Shown here piece after piece: positions 45,630 to 55,189 of a stretch of 64,000 bases of DNA; the stretch's first letter is position 1; each line of letters starts with the position of its first letter. Source of the stretch: Gammaproteobacteria bacterium (GTDB lineage: Bacteria; Pseudomonadota; Gammaproteobacteria; Steroidobacterales; Woeseiaceae). The notes beneath the pieces were generated by a model that was not told the DNA's origin, ran no database searches, and saw only the letters and a list, made by a program, of their open reading frames with translations. Both the position numbers and the translations under genes were made by a program. The DNA lies in assembly GCA_013151645.1 (NCBI GenBank), contig JAADHU010000013.1, forward strand, positions 1 to 64,000, written 5' to 3'.

Positions 45630-45817
45630 GATATTGTCGGGACTATGTCCGGGGATACCGCTGGTGGCGAATAAGGGTGGCGGATTATAGAGACGGTCCG
45701 CCGTAATAGATACGGCTTTTGCCGGTCGGCGCCGGGCCGGTTTCGGACTTTGGTGAACGATGTGTGAGCCACTCGGTGTACACTTTGCAACCTGCGACCG
45801 TGTACAAGCCGGATTCT

Positions 45818-47275
45818 ATGGATATCTACGACAATATTACCCAGGAAATCGATGACAGCCCGCGTGGCCCGGGAACCGTCGCCTTCTTCGATCTGGATGG
45901 CACGCTTATTTTCGGTTTCTCCATTCTGTCGATTTTTCGTGAACGGGTCACGAGCGGGGAACTTGCACCCTACGATGCTTTCCAGCAATTTTTTTCATTG
46001 CTGAGTCATGGACTCAATGGCAGCGAATACCCGCGCATTCTTGCGGAAGCCGCAGAGACGCTTGAAGATGTGTCCGAGCAGGAGTTCATTGCACTGGGTG
46101 AAAGCGTATTTGAGAAGTACGTTGCCGGTTCGATCTATCCCGAGTCGCGGGCGCTGGTGCGGGCACATCTGAAGCGTGGGCATACCGTGGTTGTGCTGTC
46201 GTCCGCGACGACCTATCAAGTCGCCCCGGTGGCGAAAGAGCTGGGTATCGACCACGTATTGTGCAATGAGTTCGAGGTTGAAGATGGCGTATTTACGGGC
46301 GAGATTCGTCAGCCTGTTTACTACGCCGAGGGAAAACTCGACGCCGCGAAGAAATTTTGCGCGCGACGTAATGCTCAGTTGAGCAACAGCTATTTTTACA
46401 GTGACGGCATTGAGGATGTGACTCTGCTGGACGCCGTCGGTTTCCCGAGACCGCTGAATCCCGACCAGACCCTTGAGGTCGTCGCGCGTCGACGCAACTG
46501 GCCGGTGCGCCGGTTTACGAGTCGCGGTATTCCCGGAATCAAGGAAGTCGTGCGCACCGGACTGGTCTACGGCGCTTTTTTCTCTGCGGCATTGCAGATA
46601 ATTCCGACCTGGATACTGAATCAGTCACGCCGCGATGCCGTGAACCTTGCCGTGACTACCTGGGGTGAATTCGGCAGCGCGCTGGCAGGAATCAAAACCA
46701 GGATTCGCGGCGAGCAACATTTGTGGGAGCAGCGGCCCGCGGTATTTCTTTTCAATCATCAGAGTGCGATCGATGTTCTGATCATCGCCAAGCTTCTGCG
46801 GCGGGATTTTACGGCAATTGCAAAGCAGGAAATTGCCACCAATCCGCTCGTCGGACCGGTATTTCGCGTGGCCGATACCGTCTTTATCGATCGCCGCAAC
46901 CAGACCAAGGCCATTGAGGCCTTAAAACCGGTGGTCAAGACGCTGCAGGACGGCCTGTCTGTTGCGATTGCTCCCGAGGGGACGCGTAGCGTTGGCGACC
47001 GTCTCGGCCCCTTTAAGAAGGGCCCGTTCCATATTGCGATGCAGGCCGGGGTACCGATCATCCCCATCGTTATTCATAACGCCACGGACGTATTGCCGAA
47101 GGGCGGATTTTTTGTGCGGCCATCAACCGTGCATGTCGACGTTTTGCCACCTCTGAAGACGGACACATGGTCCGCGGAAACCGTTGAGCAACACGTTGCC
47201 GAGGTGCGCCAGTTGTTTCTTCAGGCGCTGGGCCAGACCTCGTCGTCAGCCGCCAGACTCAAGCGAGTCAAGTAA
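45818..47275 (+). CDS. HAD-phosphatase / PlsC acyltransferase fusion
   Basis: 485 residues from MDIYDNITQEIDDSPRG; upstream codons to 45719 have no start-site support. Domain 1, about 15-240, is a HAD-IB phosphatase (VAFFDLDGTLIFG, HTVVVLSSATTYQ, YFYSDGIEDVTLLDAVG). Domain 2, about 275-470, is an acyltransferase with NHQSAIDVLIIAK (the NHx4D motif) and APEGTRSVGDRLGPFKKG. This fusion is known in mycobacterial PlsC-like proteins and in Gammaproteobacteria; it may acylate lysophosphatidate and dephosphorylate a lipid-linked or serine phosphate. The membrane helix near 265 anchors it. Its end overlaps the convergent reductase by 8 bases. Confidence 0.9.
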   Translation: MDIYDNITQEIDDSPRGPGTVAFFDLDGTLIFGFSILSIFRERVTSGELAPYDAFQQFFSLLSHGLNGSEYPRILAEAAETLEDVSEQEFIALGESVFEKYVAGSIYPESRALVRAHLKRGHTVVVLSSATTYQVAPVAKELGIDHVLCNEFEVEDGVFTGEIRQPVYYAEGKLDAAKKFCARRNAQLSNSYFYSDGIEDVTLLDAVGFPRPLNPDQTLEVVARRRNWPVRRFTSRGIPGIKEVVRTGLVYGAFFSAALQIIPTWILNQSRRDAVNLAVTTWGEFGSALAGIKTRIRGEQHLWEQRPAVFLFNHQSAIDVLIIAKLLRRDFTAIAKQEIATNPLVGPVFRVADTVFIDRRNQTKAIEALKPVVKTLQDGLSVAIAPEGTRSVGDRLGPFKKGPFHIAMQAGVPIIPIVIHNATDVLPKGGFFVRPSTVHVDVLPPLKTDTWSAETVEQHVAEVRQLFLQALGQTSSSAARLKRVK

Positions 47276-48524
47276 CAGCCGAGGGCTCCAGCTCGAAGCT
47301 CAGACCGGCATTGGCTTGCAGGCGGTTGAGCAAAGGGTCGCCCATTGCCGAGGCAGGCGTCCAGAAGCCGCCGCTGACGTCGAGATGATCGCGTGCAAGA
47401 CACACGGCGCTCTCGCTCATCATCTTGCTGGTTGAGCCGTATCCCGGATCGCGATCGCCTTTGACCCGGACCTCAACGCGCTCGCCGGTTGCGGTCGTGC
47501 CGACCAGGATAAGATTGAAAAAACCGTTCTGCCTTTCCTGCTCATCCGGTCCCTCGCCGGGTTTCGGCAGGAAGCGGCGCACGAGACGATCGCGTGTCCA
47601 CTCGATTGAACTTGCCAGCATGAAGGCGCCAAGGCCGGTGGTCCCCAGCAGCGCCTTGAGCCAACCCGTGGGACCGGAACCCGTAATGGTTGCCTCGTTA
47701 TACGAGAAATCCTCGCCGTATTCGAACTCGAGCAAGGCATTGCTTCGCCGCACGATGCGCATGTTGATCGCACCCATCACGAAAGGCATGGTCCAGACTC
47801 CCTGTGCCCGGTTGAAGCGGATACCGGTTTGGTCGCGGCCATCCGGTCCCTGGCGCATGCCTTCCGGGTTCAGGCTGTACGGGTCCACCATTATTTGCGC
47901 AATCGCGCGGTCGCCTTTTGCTTCTTCGACCGCGTTCAACAGGCTCGCGATCGTTCCTCCGCTGGCGCCGCCCCGCAGTGCCTTGACCAGAAGGGAAACG
48001 CTTTGACAGGGAGTGCCATGGCGCTCGCGCGAGTTTTTTTGCAGGAAATAGACGCCCATGTCGGACGGGATTGAATCAAAACCACAGGAGTGCACGATAC
48101 GGGCACCGCTTTTCTCCGCATCGAGCTGATGGCGATCGATCATTTTTCGCATCCACTGGACCTCGCCAGCGAGGTCACAGTAGTCGGTGCCGTGCCGGAC
48201 ACACGCCGCGACCAATGGTGAGCCGTATTTAGCGTAGGGACCGACCGTCGTGAGGACGACTCGTGTATTCGCGGCGATGGCGTCCAGGGAGGGCAGGTCG
48301 TTGCTGTCAGCGACGAGTATCGGCAAAGCATTCGCCTCGATACCGGTTTCGGCCAATACGCTTTGCAGCTTGTCGCGGCTTCTGCCGGCGATCGCCCAAC
48401 GCAGTCCGGACGACGGCGGATATTGGCGCTGCAAATATTCCACGACCAGGCGCCCGGTAAAACCACTCGCGCCGAAAACGACAACGTCAAACTGGCGGCT
48501 GCGGCCGGTAGATTGGGTATTCAT
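47268..48524 (-). CDS. Saccharopine-dehydrogenase-like reductase
   Basis: 418 residues. The Rossmann start FDVVVFGASGFTGRLVVEYL and the ALPILVADSNDLPSLDAIAANTRVVLTTVGPYAKYG continuation match the Sccpdh/trans-acting enoyl reductase group. HGTDYCDLAGEVQWMRKMID and IVHSCGFDSIPSDMGVYFLQ are also family motifs. In mycobacteria relatives act on phthiocerol or other polyketides; the bacterial substrate here is unknown. It is divergent from the monooxygenase gene (175-base gap), which may indicate joint lipid or steroid metabolism. Confidence 0.87.
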   Translation of the reverse strand: MNTQSTGRSRQFDVVVFGASGFTGRLVVEYLQRQYPPSSGLRWAIAGRSRDKLQSVLAETGIEANALPILVADSNDLPSLDAIAANTRVVLTTVGPYAKYGSPLVAACVRHGTDYCDLAGEVQWMRKMIDRHQLDAEKSGARIVHSCGFDSIPSDMGVYFLQKNSRERHGTPCQSVSLLVKALRGGASGGTIASLLNAVEEAKGDRAIAQIMVDPYSLNPEGMRQGPDGRDQTGIRFNRAQGVWTMPFVMGAINMRIVRRSNALLEFEYGEDFSYNEATITGSGPTGWLKALLGTTGLGAFMLASSIEWTRDRLVRRFLPKPGEGPDEQERQNGFFNLILVGTTATGERVEVRVKGDRDPGYGSTSKMMSESAVCLARDHLDVSGGFWTPASAMGDPLLNRLQANAGLSFELEPSAVT

Positions 48525-48699
48525 GGTGGAAGACTAGCAGCCCGTTGAGCCAGTGTCCCACTGTCTCAACAAACGCACAGGACGAAGATGAGCGAGATCC
48601 GTCGACCTGCGGGCTGGTACCGTGCCGGGGTACGCGTAATAATCGTCTCTCACATGATTTTCCGCGCTTCCTGGGCGGCCCGGTAACGGCAATACGAGT

Positions 48700-50184
48700 A
48701 TGACGAACCCTGAATTATCCGCAGACGACGCCGTTCATGACGTCGTCATCATTGGTGCCGGTTTTTCCGGTATCTGCATGGGGATCAAGCTCCGCGAAGC
48801 GGGTATCGAAAATTTCGTGATCCTGGAGCGCGCCGACGATGCAGGCGGAACCTGGCGCGCCAATGACTACCCCGGTTGTGCCTGCGATATTCCGTCGCAC
48901 CTGTATTCTTATTCGTTCGAACAGAAGCCTGATTGGTCGCGCCTGTTTCCCTGCCAGGCGGAAATTCAGGGATACCTGTTGCAGTGCATCGAAAAGTACG
49001 GACTCAGGGCGCACCTGCGAACGAATACGACGCTCGAACAGGCTACGTATGACGACGAGAATCACCGCTGGAAAATGTTGACCCGCGAGGGCGAAACCTA
49101 TATCGCCCGTGCGCTGGTATCCGCAATGGGCGGGCTGAGTCGGGCGGCGATTCCCGCTTTGCCCGGACTGGAAACCTTTAAAGGCCGGACTTTTCACTCG
49201 GCGCAGTGGAATCATGACTACGACCTGTGCGGCAAGCAGGTCGCGGTGATTGGTACGGGTGCGAGCGCTGTTCAGTTTGTGCCGCAAATCGTCGATAAGG
49301 TTGAGCAACTGGTTTTGTTTCAGCGCACGCCGCCGTGGATCGTGCCGCGTCCCGATCGGCGTATCTTTGCCTGGGAAAAGTGGCTGTATCGCCACATTCC
49401 TTTTACACAACGCCTGTTTCGGACTTTTATATACTGGCGTCAGGAAATGCGCGGTATCGGCTTTACGATCAGTTCGAAACTGATGGGAAAAGCAACGGAC
49501 ATCGCGATGAAACACCTGCAAAACAGTGTCGCCGACCCCGGTTTGCGCCAGGCGCTGACGCCGGACTACATAATCGGCTGTAAACGAATTCTTATCTCGA
49601 ACGACTACTATGCGGCCTTGCAAAAAGAGAATTTGACGCTCGTCACGAGCGGCATTCAGCGGATTACGGAAGCAGGCATCGTTACTGACGATGGGCACAA
49701 GCATCCGCTTGATGCCATTATTTTCGGCACTGGTTTTCATGCGACCGACCCGCTGACGCCAACGAGAATTTTCGGCATTGGTGGGCGAGAGCTGGCGGAT
49801 GACTGGAAAGACGGGCCGGAAGCCTTTCTGGGGATCAGCGTAAACGGCTATCCGAACATGTTCTTATTAATGGGCCCGAACACCGGACTCGGCCACAATT
49901 CCATGGTTTTCATGATTGAGGCGCAGGTTCGATATACGCTGAGCCTGTTGCAGGCGCTGTTGTCCGGCCGGATCGATGCCATCGACGTCAAAGCAGGCGA
50001 TCAGGCCACTTACAACACGAAATTGCAGGAGGTGCTTGCCGGGACCGTGTGGGCGTCCGGTTGCGATAGCTGGTACCAGACGGACGAAGGCCGGCAGGCC
50101 GTGCTGTGGCCGGGATTTACCTTCAGCTACTGGTTTCGAACCCGGCGACCCGATCTCGGTCATTACACGATCCGGGAACGCTGA
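48700..50184 (+). CDS. FAD-dependent monooxygenase, Baeyer-Villiger type
   Basis: 494 residues. FAD-binding motif VVIIGAGFSGICMGIKLREAG near the N-terminus, a second Rossmann motif KQVAVIGTGASAVQFVPQI for NADPH, and between them FKGRTFHSAQWNHDYD, a variant of the BVMO fingerprint FxGxxxHxxxWP with Asn in place of Pro. LIGCKRILISNDYYAAL and GPNTGLGHNSMVFMIEAQVRY are typical of the HAPMO/ethionamide-monooxygenase branch. It would insert oxygen next to a ketone, often in steroid or terpenoid breakdown. The substrate is not determinable. Confidence 0.9.
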   Translation: MTNPELSADDAVHDVVIIGAGFSGICMGIKLREAGIENFVILERADDAGGTWRANDYPGCACDIPSHLYSYSFEQKPDWSRLFPCQAEIQGYLLQCIEKYGLRAHLRTNTTLEQATYDDENHRWKMLTREGETYIARALVSAMGGLSRAAIPALPGLETFKGRTFHSAQWNHDYDLCGKQVAVIGTGASAVQFVPQIVDKVEQLVLFQRTPPWIVPRPDRRIFAWEKWLYRHIPFTQRLFRTFIYWRQEMRGIGFTISSKLMGKATDIAMKHLQNSVADPGLRQALTPDYIIGCKRILISNDYYAALQKENLTLVTSGIQRITEAGIVTDDGHKHPLDAIIFGTGFHATDPLTPTRIFGIGGRELADDWKDGPEAFLGISVNGYPNMFLLMGPNTGLGHNSMVFMIEAQVRYTLSLLQALLSGRIDAIDVKAGDQATYNTKLQEVLAGTVWASGCDSWYQTDEGRQAVLWPGFTFSYWFRTRRPDLGHYTIRER

Positions 50185-50305
50185 AAACACGGTTTTTGGC
50201 TATTCCATGTCGGCTTGTTTTGCACCGGCAAATGTGACCGGAGGCAGTGACAGCGGGCCTGCAAGGCGTTACTGTGGCGGCCGGAATTGAAACGGATTAT
50301 CACCC

Positions 50306-52054
50306 ATGACGAATATCAGGTTCTTGAGAGTTGTACTCGTTTTTTGCAGTATCGCGCTGGTGACGAGCGCGTGCAGCCGTTCGGCTGACGAGGACTCATC
50401 GGCCACACTGCAAAGTGCCGACGGATTGTTGCAATACGTGCCGGCCGACACCTCGTACGCTTTCGCAATGGCTGAGCCGCTGCCCCAGGAAGTTATCGAC
50501 AAGATGCAACCGCATCTCGAAGCCATCCTTTTGTCCTACCGGGATATATGGAGTCTCGCGACTAGTGAGAAAACCGGCGATCTCGATGAGGATTCGGAGA
50601 ATGCCGCGCAGGCGGCACAAGTCCTGACCATGGCGTCAGAGATTGCGGCAATGATGAGCAGTGAGGGACTGAGCGACGCGGGCCTGTCTTTGCGATCGAG
50701 ATCCGCACTGTACGGTGTCGGATTGGTGCCGGTCATGCGTATCGAATTGACCGACGTCGATGCGTTCGAGGCAACCATCGCCCGACTCGAGGAAAAAGGC
50801 GGCAATGAGATGTCCGTCGCCAGTATCGACGGGCAGTCCTACCGATATGTCGGCAATGATGAGGCGCGCCTCATTATTGCGGTGATCGACAGTTATCTGG
50901 TGGTTTCCGCCGTACCAACGGCACTGCCTGACGAGCAGCTATCCGCCGTGCTTGGGCTGACTCTGCCGAAAGAAAACATCGGTTCCGCGGGTATCCTGGG
51001 CAAGCTTGCCGACGAGTATGGCTATACGCCTCACGCACTTGGATTCATTGACATGGAGCGATTGGCGGCAACATTCCTGGATCAGCAATCTGGTGTGAAT
51101 GCCGAGCTGCTTGAGTTGATGGACTTTGACGCTTCGGCACTGTCGGATGTCTGCCGGGCGGAAATACGCGACATGTCCGGCGTCATGCCACGCATTGTCG
51201 CTGGCTACACAGAATTAAATGCGGAGCGAATTCGCTCCAATGCGGTCTTTGAGATTCGCAACGACATTGCCACTGGTCTGGCCAAGCTGGCGGCGGCGGT
51301 TCCTGGTCTTGGTGAGGACAATGGCGGGCTTCTGTCTTTCGGCATGAGTCTGGATTTGCTCGCCGCGCGGGATTTCTACAGCGCGAGACTCGACGCGCTC
51401 GAAGCTGACCCCTACAAATGCGAATTGTTTGCGGAACTGCAAAATGGCGTCGCGAAAGGGCGTGCGGCGCTTAATCAGCCAATCCCGCCAATCGCCTATG
51501 GTTTCAAGGGCTTTCTCGCAGTCGTCGACAGTATTGAAGGTTTTGATCTGGCGACCCGGCGACCACCAACGGATATCGACGCGCGATTCCTGGTTGCGAT
51601 CGACAACGCGGCAGGATTGTTAGCGATGGGTACGATGTTCAGCCCGGAATTGGCCGCACTGGATTTACAGCCCGATGGTAAGCCCGTCAAATTCGACGTG
51701 CCGCAGCTCGTATCGCAGTTTGGTTCCGCCTACGTTGCGATGACCGACAATGCACTGGGTATGGCGGTCGGCACCAACGCCGAATCGGACCTTACTGGTT
51801 TCCTGGTCGCCGATGGTGGCGCACCACCGCCCGTAGTCAGCCTGCATATGGACGCCGGTACCTACTATGAATTTCTTGGCGAGGCGATGCTGGTCGGTGG
51901 CGATGAAGAGCCGGTTGAGACTTCAGCCGAATTACTCGAAGCAGTCAGCAACGTCATGACGCAGGTCGGCGATCTGCTCGATCGCATGTCCTTCAACATC
52001 GTATTCACAGAACAGGGTATTGAATTTCAGTCGTTGGTGACATTGAGTGACTAG
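50306..52054 (+). CDS. Large lipoprotein of unknown function
   Basis: 582 residues with signal and lipobox (VVLVFCSIALVTSACSRS). The mature part is acidic and mixed alpha/beta, with repeated modules such as ALYGVGLVPVMRIELTDVDAFEATIARLEEKGG and VVSAVPTALPDEQLSAVLGLTLPKEN; these suggest an internal duplication reminiscent of DUF3352-like chaperone-style proteins, but I cannot assign a family. It is followed 28 bases later by a rhodanese-loop exported protein, so both are likely envelope-located and co-expressed. Confidence 0.75.
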   Translation: MTNIRFLRVVLVFCSIALVTSACSRSADEDSSATLQSADGLLQYVPADTSYAFAMAEPLPQEVIDKMQPHLEAILLSYRDIWSLATSEKTGDLDEDSENAAQAAQVLTMASEIAAMMSSEGLSDAGLSLRSRSALYGVGLVPVMRIELTDVDAFEATIARLEEKGGNEMSVASIDGQSYRYVGNDEARLIIAVIDSYLVVSAVPTALPDEQLSAVLGLTLPKENIGSAGILGKLADEYGYTPHALGFIDMERLAATFLDQQSGVNAELLELMDFDASALSDVCRAEIRDMSGVMPRIVAGYTELNAERIRSNAVFEIRNDIATGLAKLAAAVPGLGEDNGGLLSFGMSLDLLAARDFYSARLDALEADPYKCELFAELQNGVAKGRAALNQPIPPIAYGFKGFLAVVDSIEGFDLATRRPPTDIDARFLVAIDNAAGLLAMGTMFSPELAALDLQPDGKPVKFDVPQLVSQFGSAYVAMTDNALGMAVGTNAESDLTGFLVADGGAPPPVVSLHMDAGTYYEFLGEAMLVGGDEEPVETSAELLEAVSNVMTQVGDLLDRMSFNIVFTEQGIEFQSLVTLSD

Positions 52055-52082
52055 CAAACGTGGAAAATATGGAGAGAGTTCG

Positions 52083-52610
52083 ATGAAAAAAATGGTCGTT
52101 TTGTCTTGTTTTCTAATGTTGGCCGTTGGCGTTGCGACGGCAAGTGACGAGACCGAAACAATTACCAGGATCGACACGGAACAGATGTCCAGGAACCCGG
52201 ATGTTTTGCCGGAACGTGGCATTGTATCCAGCGGGCAGCCCGATGAGGCTGCGTTCAGGAATCTTGCGGCGGCAGGCTACAGCGCCGTGATCGATATGCG
52301 TGCAGAGGATGAAGATCGAGGACTCGACGAAGAGCGTCTGGTCGAGGGATTGGGCATGACTTACCTGTCATTCCCGATCGCCAGCAAAGAAGATATCAGT
52401 TTCGACAAGGCAGCGGCGCTGGACAAGATTTTGGGTGAACTCGATGGACCGGTACTGGTGCACTGCGCCAGTGGTAACCGTGTCGGCGCTTTATTTGCGT
52501 TGCGTGCAAAAAATAACGGCGCCAGCAGCGCCGATGCCCTGGCGATCGGCAAGGCGGCCGGCATGACGCGATTGACTACACTGGTTCAGGAGAGGCTCGA
52601 CACCAAATAG
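52083..52610 (+). CDS. Exported phosphatase-like protein with rhodanese-type loop
   Basis: 175 residues from MKKMVVLSCFLMLAVGVATA, a signal peptide; the longer frame from 52047 is not needed because GAGAGTTCG lies before the ATG. The fold is that of DSP/BLH (DUF442-like) proteins: SSGQPDEAAFRNLAAAGYSAVIDMRAEDED, then the active loop VLVHCASGNRVGALFAL. The loop has four residues between Cys and Arg (C-x4-R), the rhodanese spacing, not the five of tyrosine phosphatases. It may act as a periplasmic sulfurtransferase. It follows the lipoprotein gene closely. Confidence 0.85.
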   Translation: MKKMVVLSCFLMLAVGVATASDETETITRIDTEQMSRNPDVLPERGIVSSGQPDEAAFRNLAAAGYSAVIDMRAEDEDRGLDEERLVEGLGMTYLSFPIASKEDISFDKAAALDKILGELDGPVLVHCASGNRVGALFALRAKNNGASSADALAIGKAAGMTRLTTLVQERLDTK

Positions 52611-52627
52611 TCGGCGACGGCCGGATA

Positions 52628-52656
52628 GTGCACGGCGGTCTGCTACCGTCGTGCAC
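52628..52656. terminator. Hairpin between convergent genes
   Basis: GTGCACGGCGGT (52628-52639) pairs with ACCGTCGTGCAC (52645-52656) across the loop CTGCT: 12 pairs with one G-T wobble. It lies at the 3' ends of the converging rhodanese-loop and S9 peptidase genes and overlaps the latter's stop. No T-run follows, so a bidirectional stop or stabilising hairpin is likely. Confidence 0.55.
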
Positions 52657-54601
52657 CGATGTACTGGTCGAAAAATGCCAGGATCTCGCGATACATCCGT
52701 TCCTTGTTCTGTGGGTTGCCGGGCGTGTGTTCTTCATTTTTAAGTGCAATCAGGCGTGGCTCAGGTTTACCCGCCGCCGTCATCGCTTTTTGCAGGGCCC
52801 GGGCATGCTCTATCGGTACCCGGCTGTCTTCTTCGCCATGAACCAACAGCAGGGGTGTCTGGATCCGATCAACGAAAGTGGTCGGTGAGGCCTGTCGGCG
52901 GTCTTGCCGCGTCGGGCCGATCACTTTGTCAATGTACTTTCTCCCCCAGAGCGTGCCCTTGGCGAAGTCTGAACCCGTGTATTGAACGTCCTGGTCATAA
53001 ACGCCGGCGCCCGATACCGCACATTTGTACAGCTCCGGTTCCCGGGTGATGCTCATCACCGCGGCATAGCCACCGTAACTCCAGCCAAATATACAGATTC
53101 GTTCGGGATCGGCGATGCCCTGGTCGATTGCCCAGCGGACCGAATCCGTCAGGTCGTCCTGCATTTTTCCGGCCCACTCGCCGTGGCCCATGCGCTCGAA
53201 TTTCGGCCCATAGCCGCCCGACCCCCGATAGTTGATTTGCAACATCGCGTAGCCGCCCGTCGGGATGAAACCCTCGAACCACTGATAACCCCAGGAATCG
53301 CGGGGACCGTGAGGGCCGCCATGGGGCACGATGACCAGTGGCACATTCTTGCCGTCGCTGCCGACCGGCAGCGTCAGGTAGCCATGCAGTTCCACACCGT
53401 CTCTTGCGGTTACAGTGATGGGCTGCATTGCAGCCAGTTTTGAGTCATCTACCCAGGGGCGTGAATCGAACAATTGGTTCAGCCGGTTGTTCTCAGTATC
53501 AAACAGAAAGAACTCCGGTGTTTTCGTGTCCTGAATGATGTTGACGATCATGAGCCGATTGTCGTCGGTGGAACTGGTGATACGAACCGAACCGTCGGGA
53601 AACACTCTTTGCAGCCCCATCACGGCTCTCGACCAGGGATGATTTTCGTCGAGTGACGTAAATTCAATCTTGCCAGGCATCGTATAAACGCCGTACGGGA
53701 TGCCCGCGCTATCGTCCGCGACCCTGGCATCAACAAACTCGTGACGATAAACCTCCTCGAACGATCCGTTCTCCGGATTTACCGTGTAAACCCCGTAAGG
53801 TCCTTCGTCCGGCGAATGTCGGACGTAAAGAGTGCCATCTTCGAGCACCGCAATCGGTGTGGTCTCCGCCTCGCCGTAGGGTGTTCTTGAAAATTCCGTC
53901 CAGCGTCCGGTGTCCGGGTTGCGAACGTGAATAACCGAATTCTGGTCTGAATCCGTGAAAAAACTGAATTTGATCTCACCCTTATTATCAGCGATGAGAA
54001 AAGCATTCGGGGCCGGTGCCCGTACCCGCCTCGATTGCTTGCCTGAGTAGATATCCAACCACACCGTTTCGACGTAATTACTGAAGCCGCTTGACCATTT
54101 GCTAACCTGAATCAGTACTTTCGAGGGATGGTCAGGCAACCGGTTCATGATGGAGGCGCTGGCATATTGCGTCTGCAGTTTTCGTTTGACACGACCGGAC
54201 GCGGCGTTGCCTCCTGCCCGGTATCCAAACAGGTATTTCTTCTTGCTGCCATCGGCGTTCATGCCGATGAGTTCGCCGGTCGACCGGGCGGCTTCATAAC
54301 GATCGGATTGCCGCAGCAGAGACGCGAGGACCCTTTCATCGCTCGCCCACCAGAAACTACCCACCTGATCATTGCCGGGATAAGTCAACATGCTGGAGAA
54401 CTTCATGTCGGGAAAAGTAAAAATAACCAGCGAACGCTTGTCCTCGGCAATTCTCAATACGCCGAGATAGTCACCTCCCGGTGAAATCTTGGCGCTCAGA
54501 ATCTCGGCATTTCGTGCCAGATCCGCGATGATGTCTGCAGTTGCCGTCGTCGAGATTAAAAGGCACCACACGCATATACAGTTTCTTAGAATCTTCATCA
54601 T
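52643..54601 (-). CDS. Exported S9 (prolyl oligopeptidase) family peptidase
   Basis: 652 residues from MMKILRNCICVWCLLISTTATA, a signal peptide; a further upstream ATG at 54634 is possible. The N-terminal 380 residues form a beta-propeller-like region; the C-terminal alpha/beta hydrolase holds Ser508 in FGWSYGGYAAVMS, Asp in LLVHGEEDSRVPIEHA and His in KNEEHTPGNPQN. The family cleaves short peptides or dipeptides after proline or acyl residues and is often used for scavenging of peptides by marine bacteria. It is separate from its mer neighbours and convergent with the rhodanese-loop gene. Confidence 0.93.
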   Translation of the reverse strand: MMKILRNCICVWCLLISTTATADIIADLARNAEILSAKISPGGDYLGVLRIAEDKRSLVIFTFPDMKFSSMLTYPGNDQVGSFWWASDERVLASLLRQSDRYEAARSTGELIGMNADGSKKKYLFGYRAGGNAASGRVKRKLQTQYASASIMNRLPDHPSKVLIQVSKWSSGFSNYVETVWLDIYSGKQSRRVRAPAPNAFLIADNKGEIKFSFFTDSDQNSVIHVRNPDTGRWTEFSRTPYGEAETTPIAVLEDGTLYVRHSPDEGPYGVYTVNPENGSFEEVYRHEFVDARVADDSAGIPYGVYTMPGKIEFTSLDENHPWSRAVMGLQRVFPDGSVRITSSTDDNRLMIVNIIQDTKTPEFFLFDTENNRLNQLFDSRPWVDDSKLAAMQPITVTARDGVELHGYLTLPVGSDGKNVPLVIVPHGGPHGPRDSWGYQWFEGFIPTGGYAMLQINYRGSGGYGPKFERMGHGEWAGKMQDDLTDSVRWAIDQGIADPERICIFGWSYGGYAAVMSITREPELYKCAVSGAGVYDQDVQYTGSDFAKGTLWGRKYIDKVIGPTRQDRRQASPTTFVDRIQTPLLLVHGEEDSRVPIEHARALQKAMTAAGKPEPRLIALKNEEHTPGNPQNKERMYREILAFFDQYIGARR

Positions 54602-54682
54602 TCGAATTACCATTGTCGTCAGGGATAAATGCAAATAATTGCGCGGGTCAGGGTCGGCGGAAGAGCCACTATCGTAAGGTAT

Positions 54683-55105
54683 TCAGGGGGCTGCCTGCAA
54701 CGGCAAATCGTGAGCGAACAATGTGTCGATGATGGGGCAGTCGGGTATGTCGCCTCCGGCGCATTCGTCGATCATCGTGGTCAGTGCTCGCTCCAGTTTT
54801 CGCAGGTCTTTGATTTTGTTGCGAACGGTTAAACGTTGTTTGACGGTGATATCGCGCACTTCAGCGCAGGTGTATTGATGCTCGTCGACCAGCGTGAGTA
54901 GCTTGCGGACTTCCGCCTGACTGAAACCCAATTCGCGACTGCGGCGAATGAACGACAAGCGCTCGAGATGAGGCGCCGAATAAATCCGGTACCCCGAACT
55001 GTTTCGCGGAGGGTGCGGCAACAGGCCTATTTTTTCGTAGTATCGAATGGTCTCGATGTTGACATCGGTGCGCTTCGATAATTCGCCAATTGTGAACTCG
55101 GTCAC
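54683..55105 (-). CDS. merR: Mercury-responsive regulator MerR
   Basis: 140 residues. The HTH (TIGELSKRTDVNIETIRYYEKIGLLP) and the YRIYSAPHLERLSFIRRSRELGFSQAEVRKLL wing are the MerR consensus. The three Hg(II) ligand cysteines are present: Cys in YTCAEV, ECAGGD and DCPIIDTL, at the positions of Cys82, 117 and 126 of Tn501 MerR. It binds between the -35 and -10 of the divergent mer promoter, repressing it until Hg(II) binds and then untwisting the DNA. It is transcribed divergently from merTPA. Confidence 0.95.
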   Translation of the reverse strand: MTEFTIGELSKRTDVNIETIRYYEKIGLLPHPPRNSSGYRIYSAPHLERLSFIRRSRELGFSQAEVRKLLTLVDEHQYTCAEVRDITVKQRLTVRNKIKDLRKLERALTTMIDECAGGDIPDCPIIDTLFAHDLPLQAAP

Positions 55106-55125
55106 TCGTGTACCCCGGAAAAAGC

Positions 55126-55156
55126 TTGCGCCTGTAGTTACTACAGGTTGTATAGT
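55126..55156 (+). promoter_or_regulatory. mer promoter with MerR operator
   Basis: The -35 TTGCGC (55126-55131) and -10 TATAGT (55151-55156) are 19 bases apart, the abnormal spacing required for MerR activation. Between them lies a perfect dyad CCTGTAG-TTA-CTACAGG (55131-55147). The geometry is the same as in Tn21/Tn501, which strongly supports regulation of merT by the divergent MerR. Confidence 0.9.
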
Positions 55157-55189
55157 TACTTTTTATTGAAGGCAATTCAAGGTTCATCG

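Noticed and set aside
44418-45674. 418-codon plus-strand open frame
   Set aside because: It is antisense to typA, which is a full-length conserved GTPase; the long frame follows from codon bias.
48715-49740. 341-codon minus-strand open frame
   Set aside because: It is antisense to the Baeyer-Villiger-type monooxygenase; no recognisable motifs.
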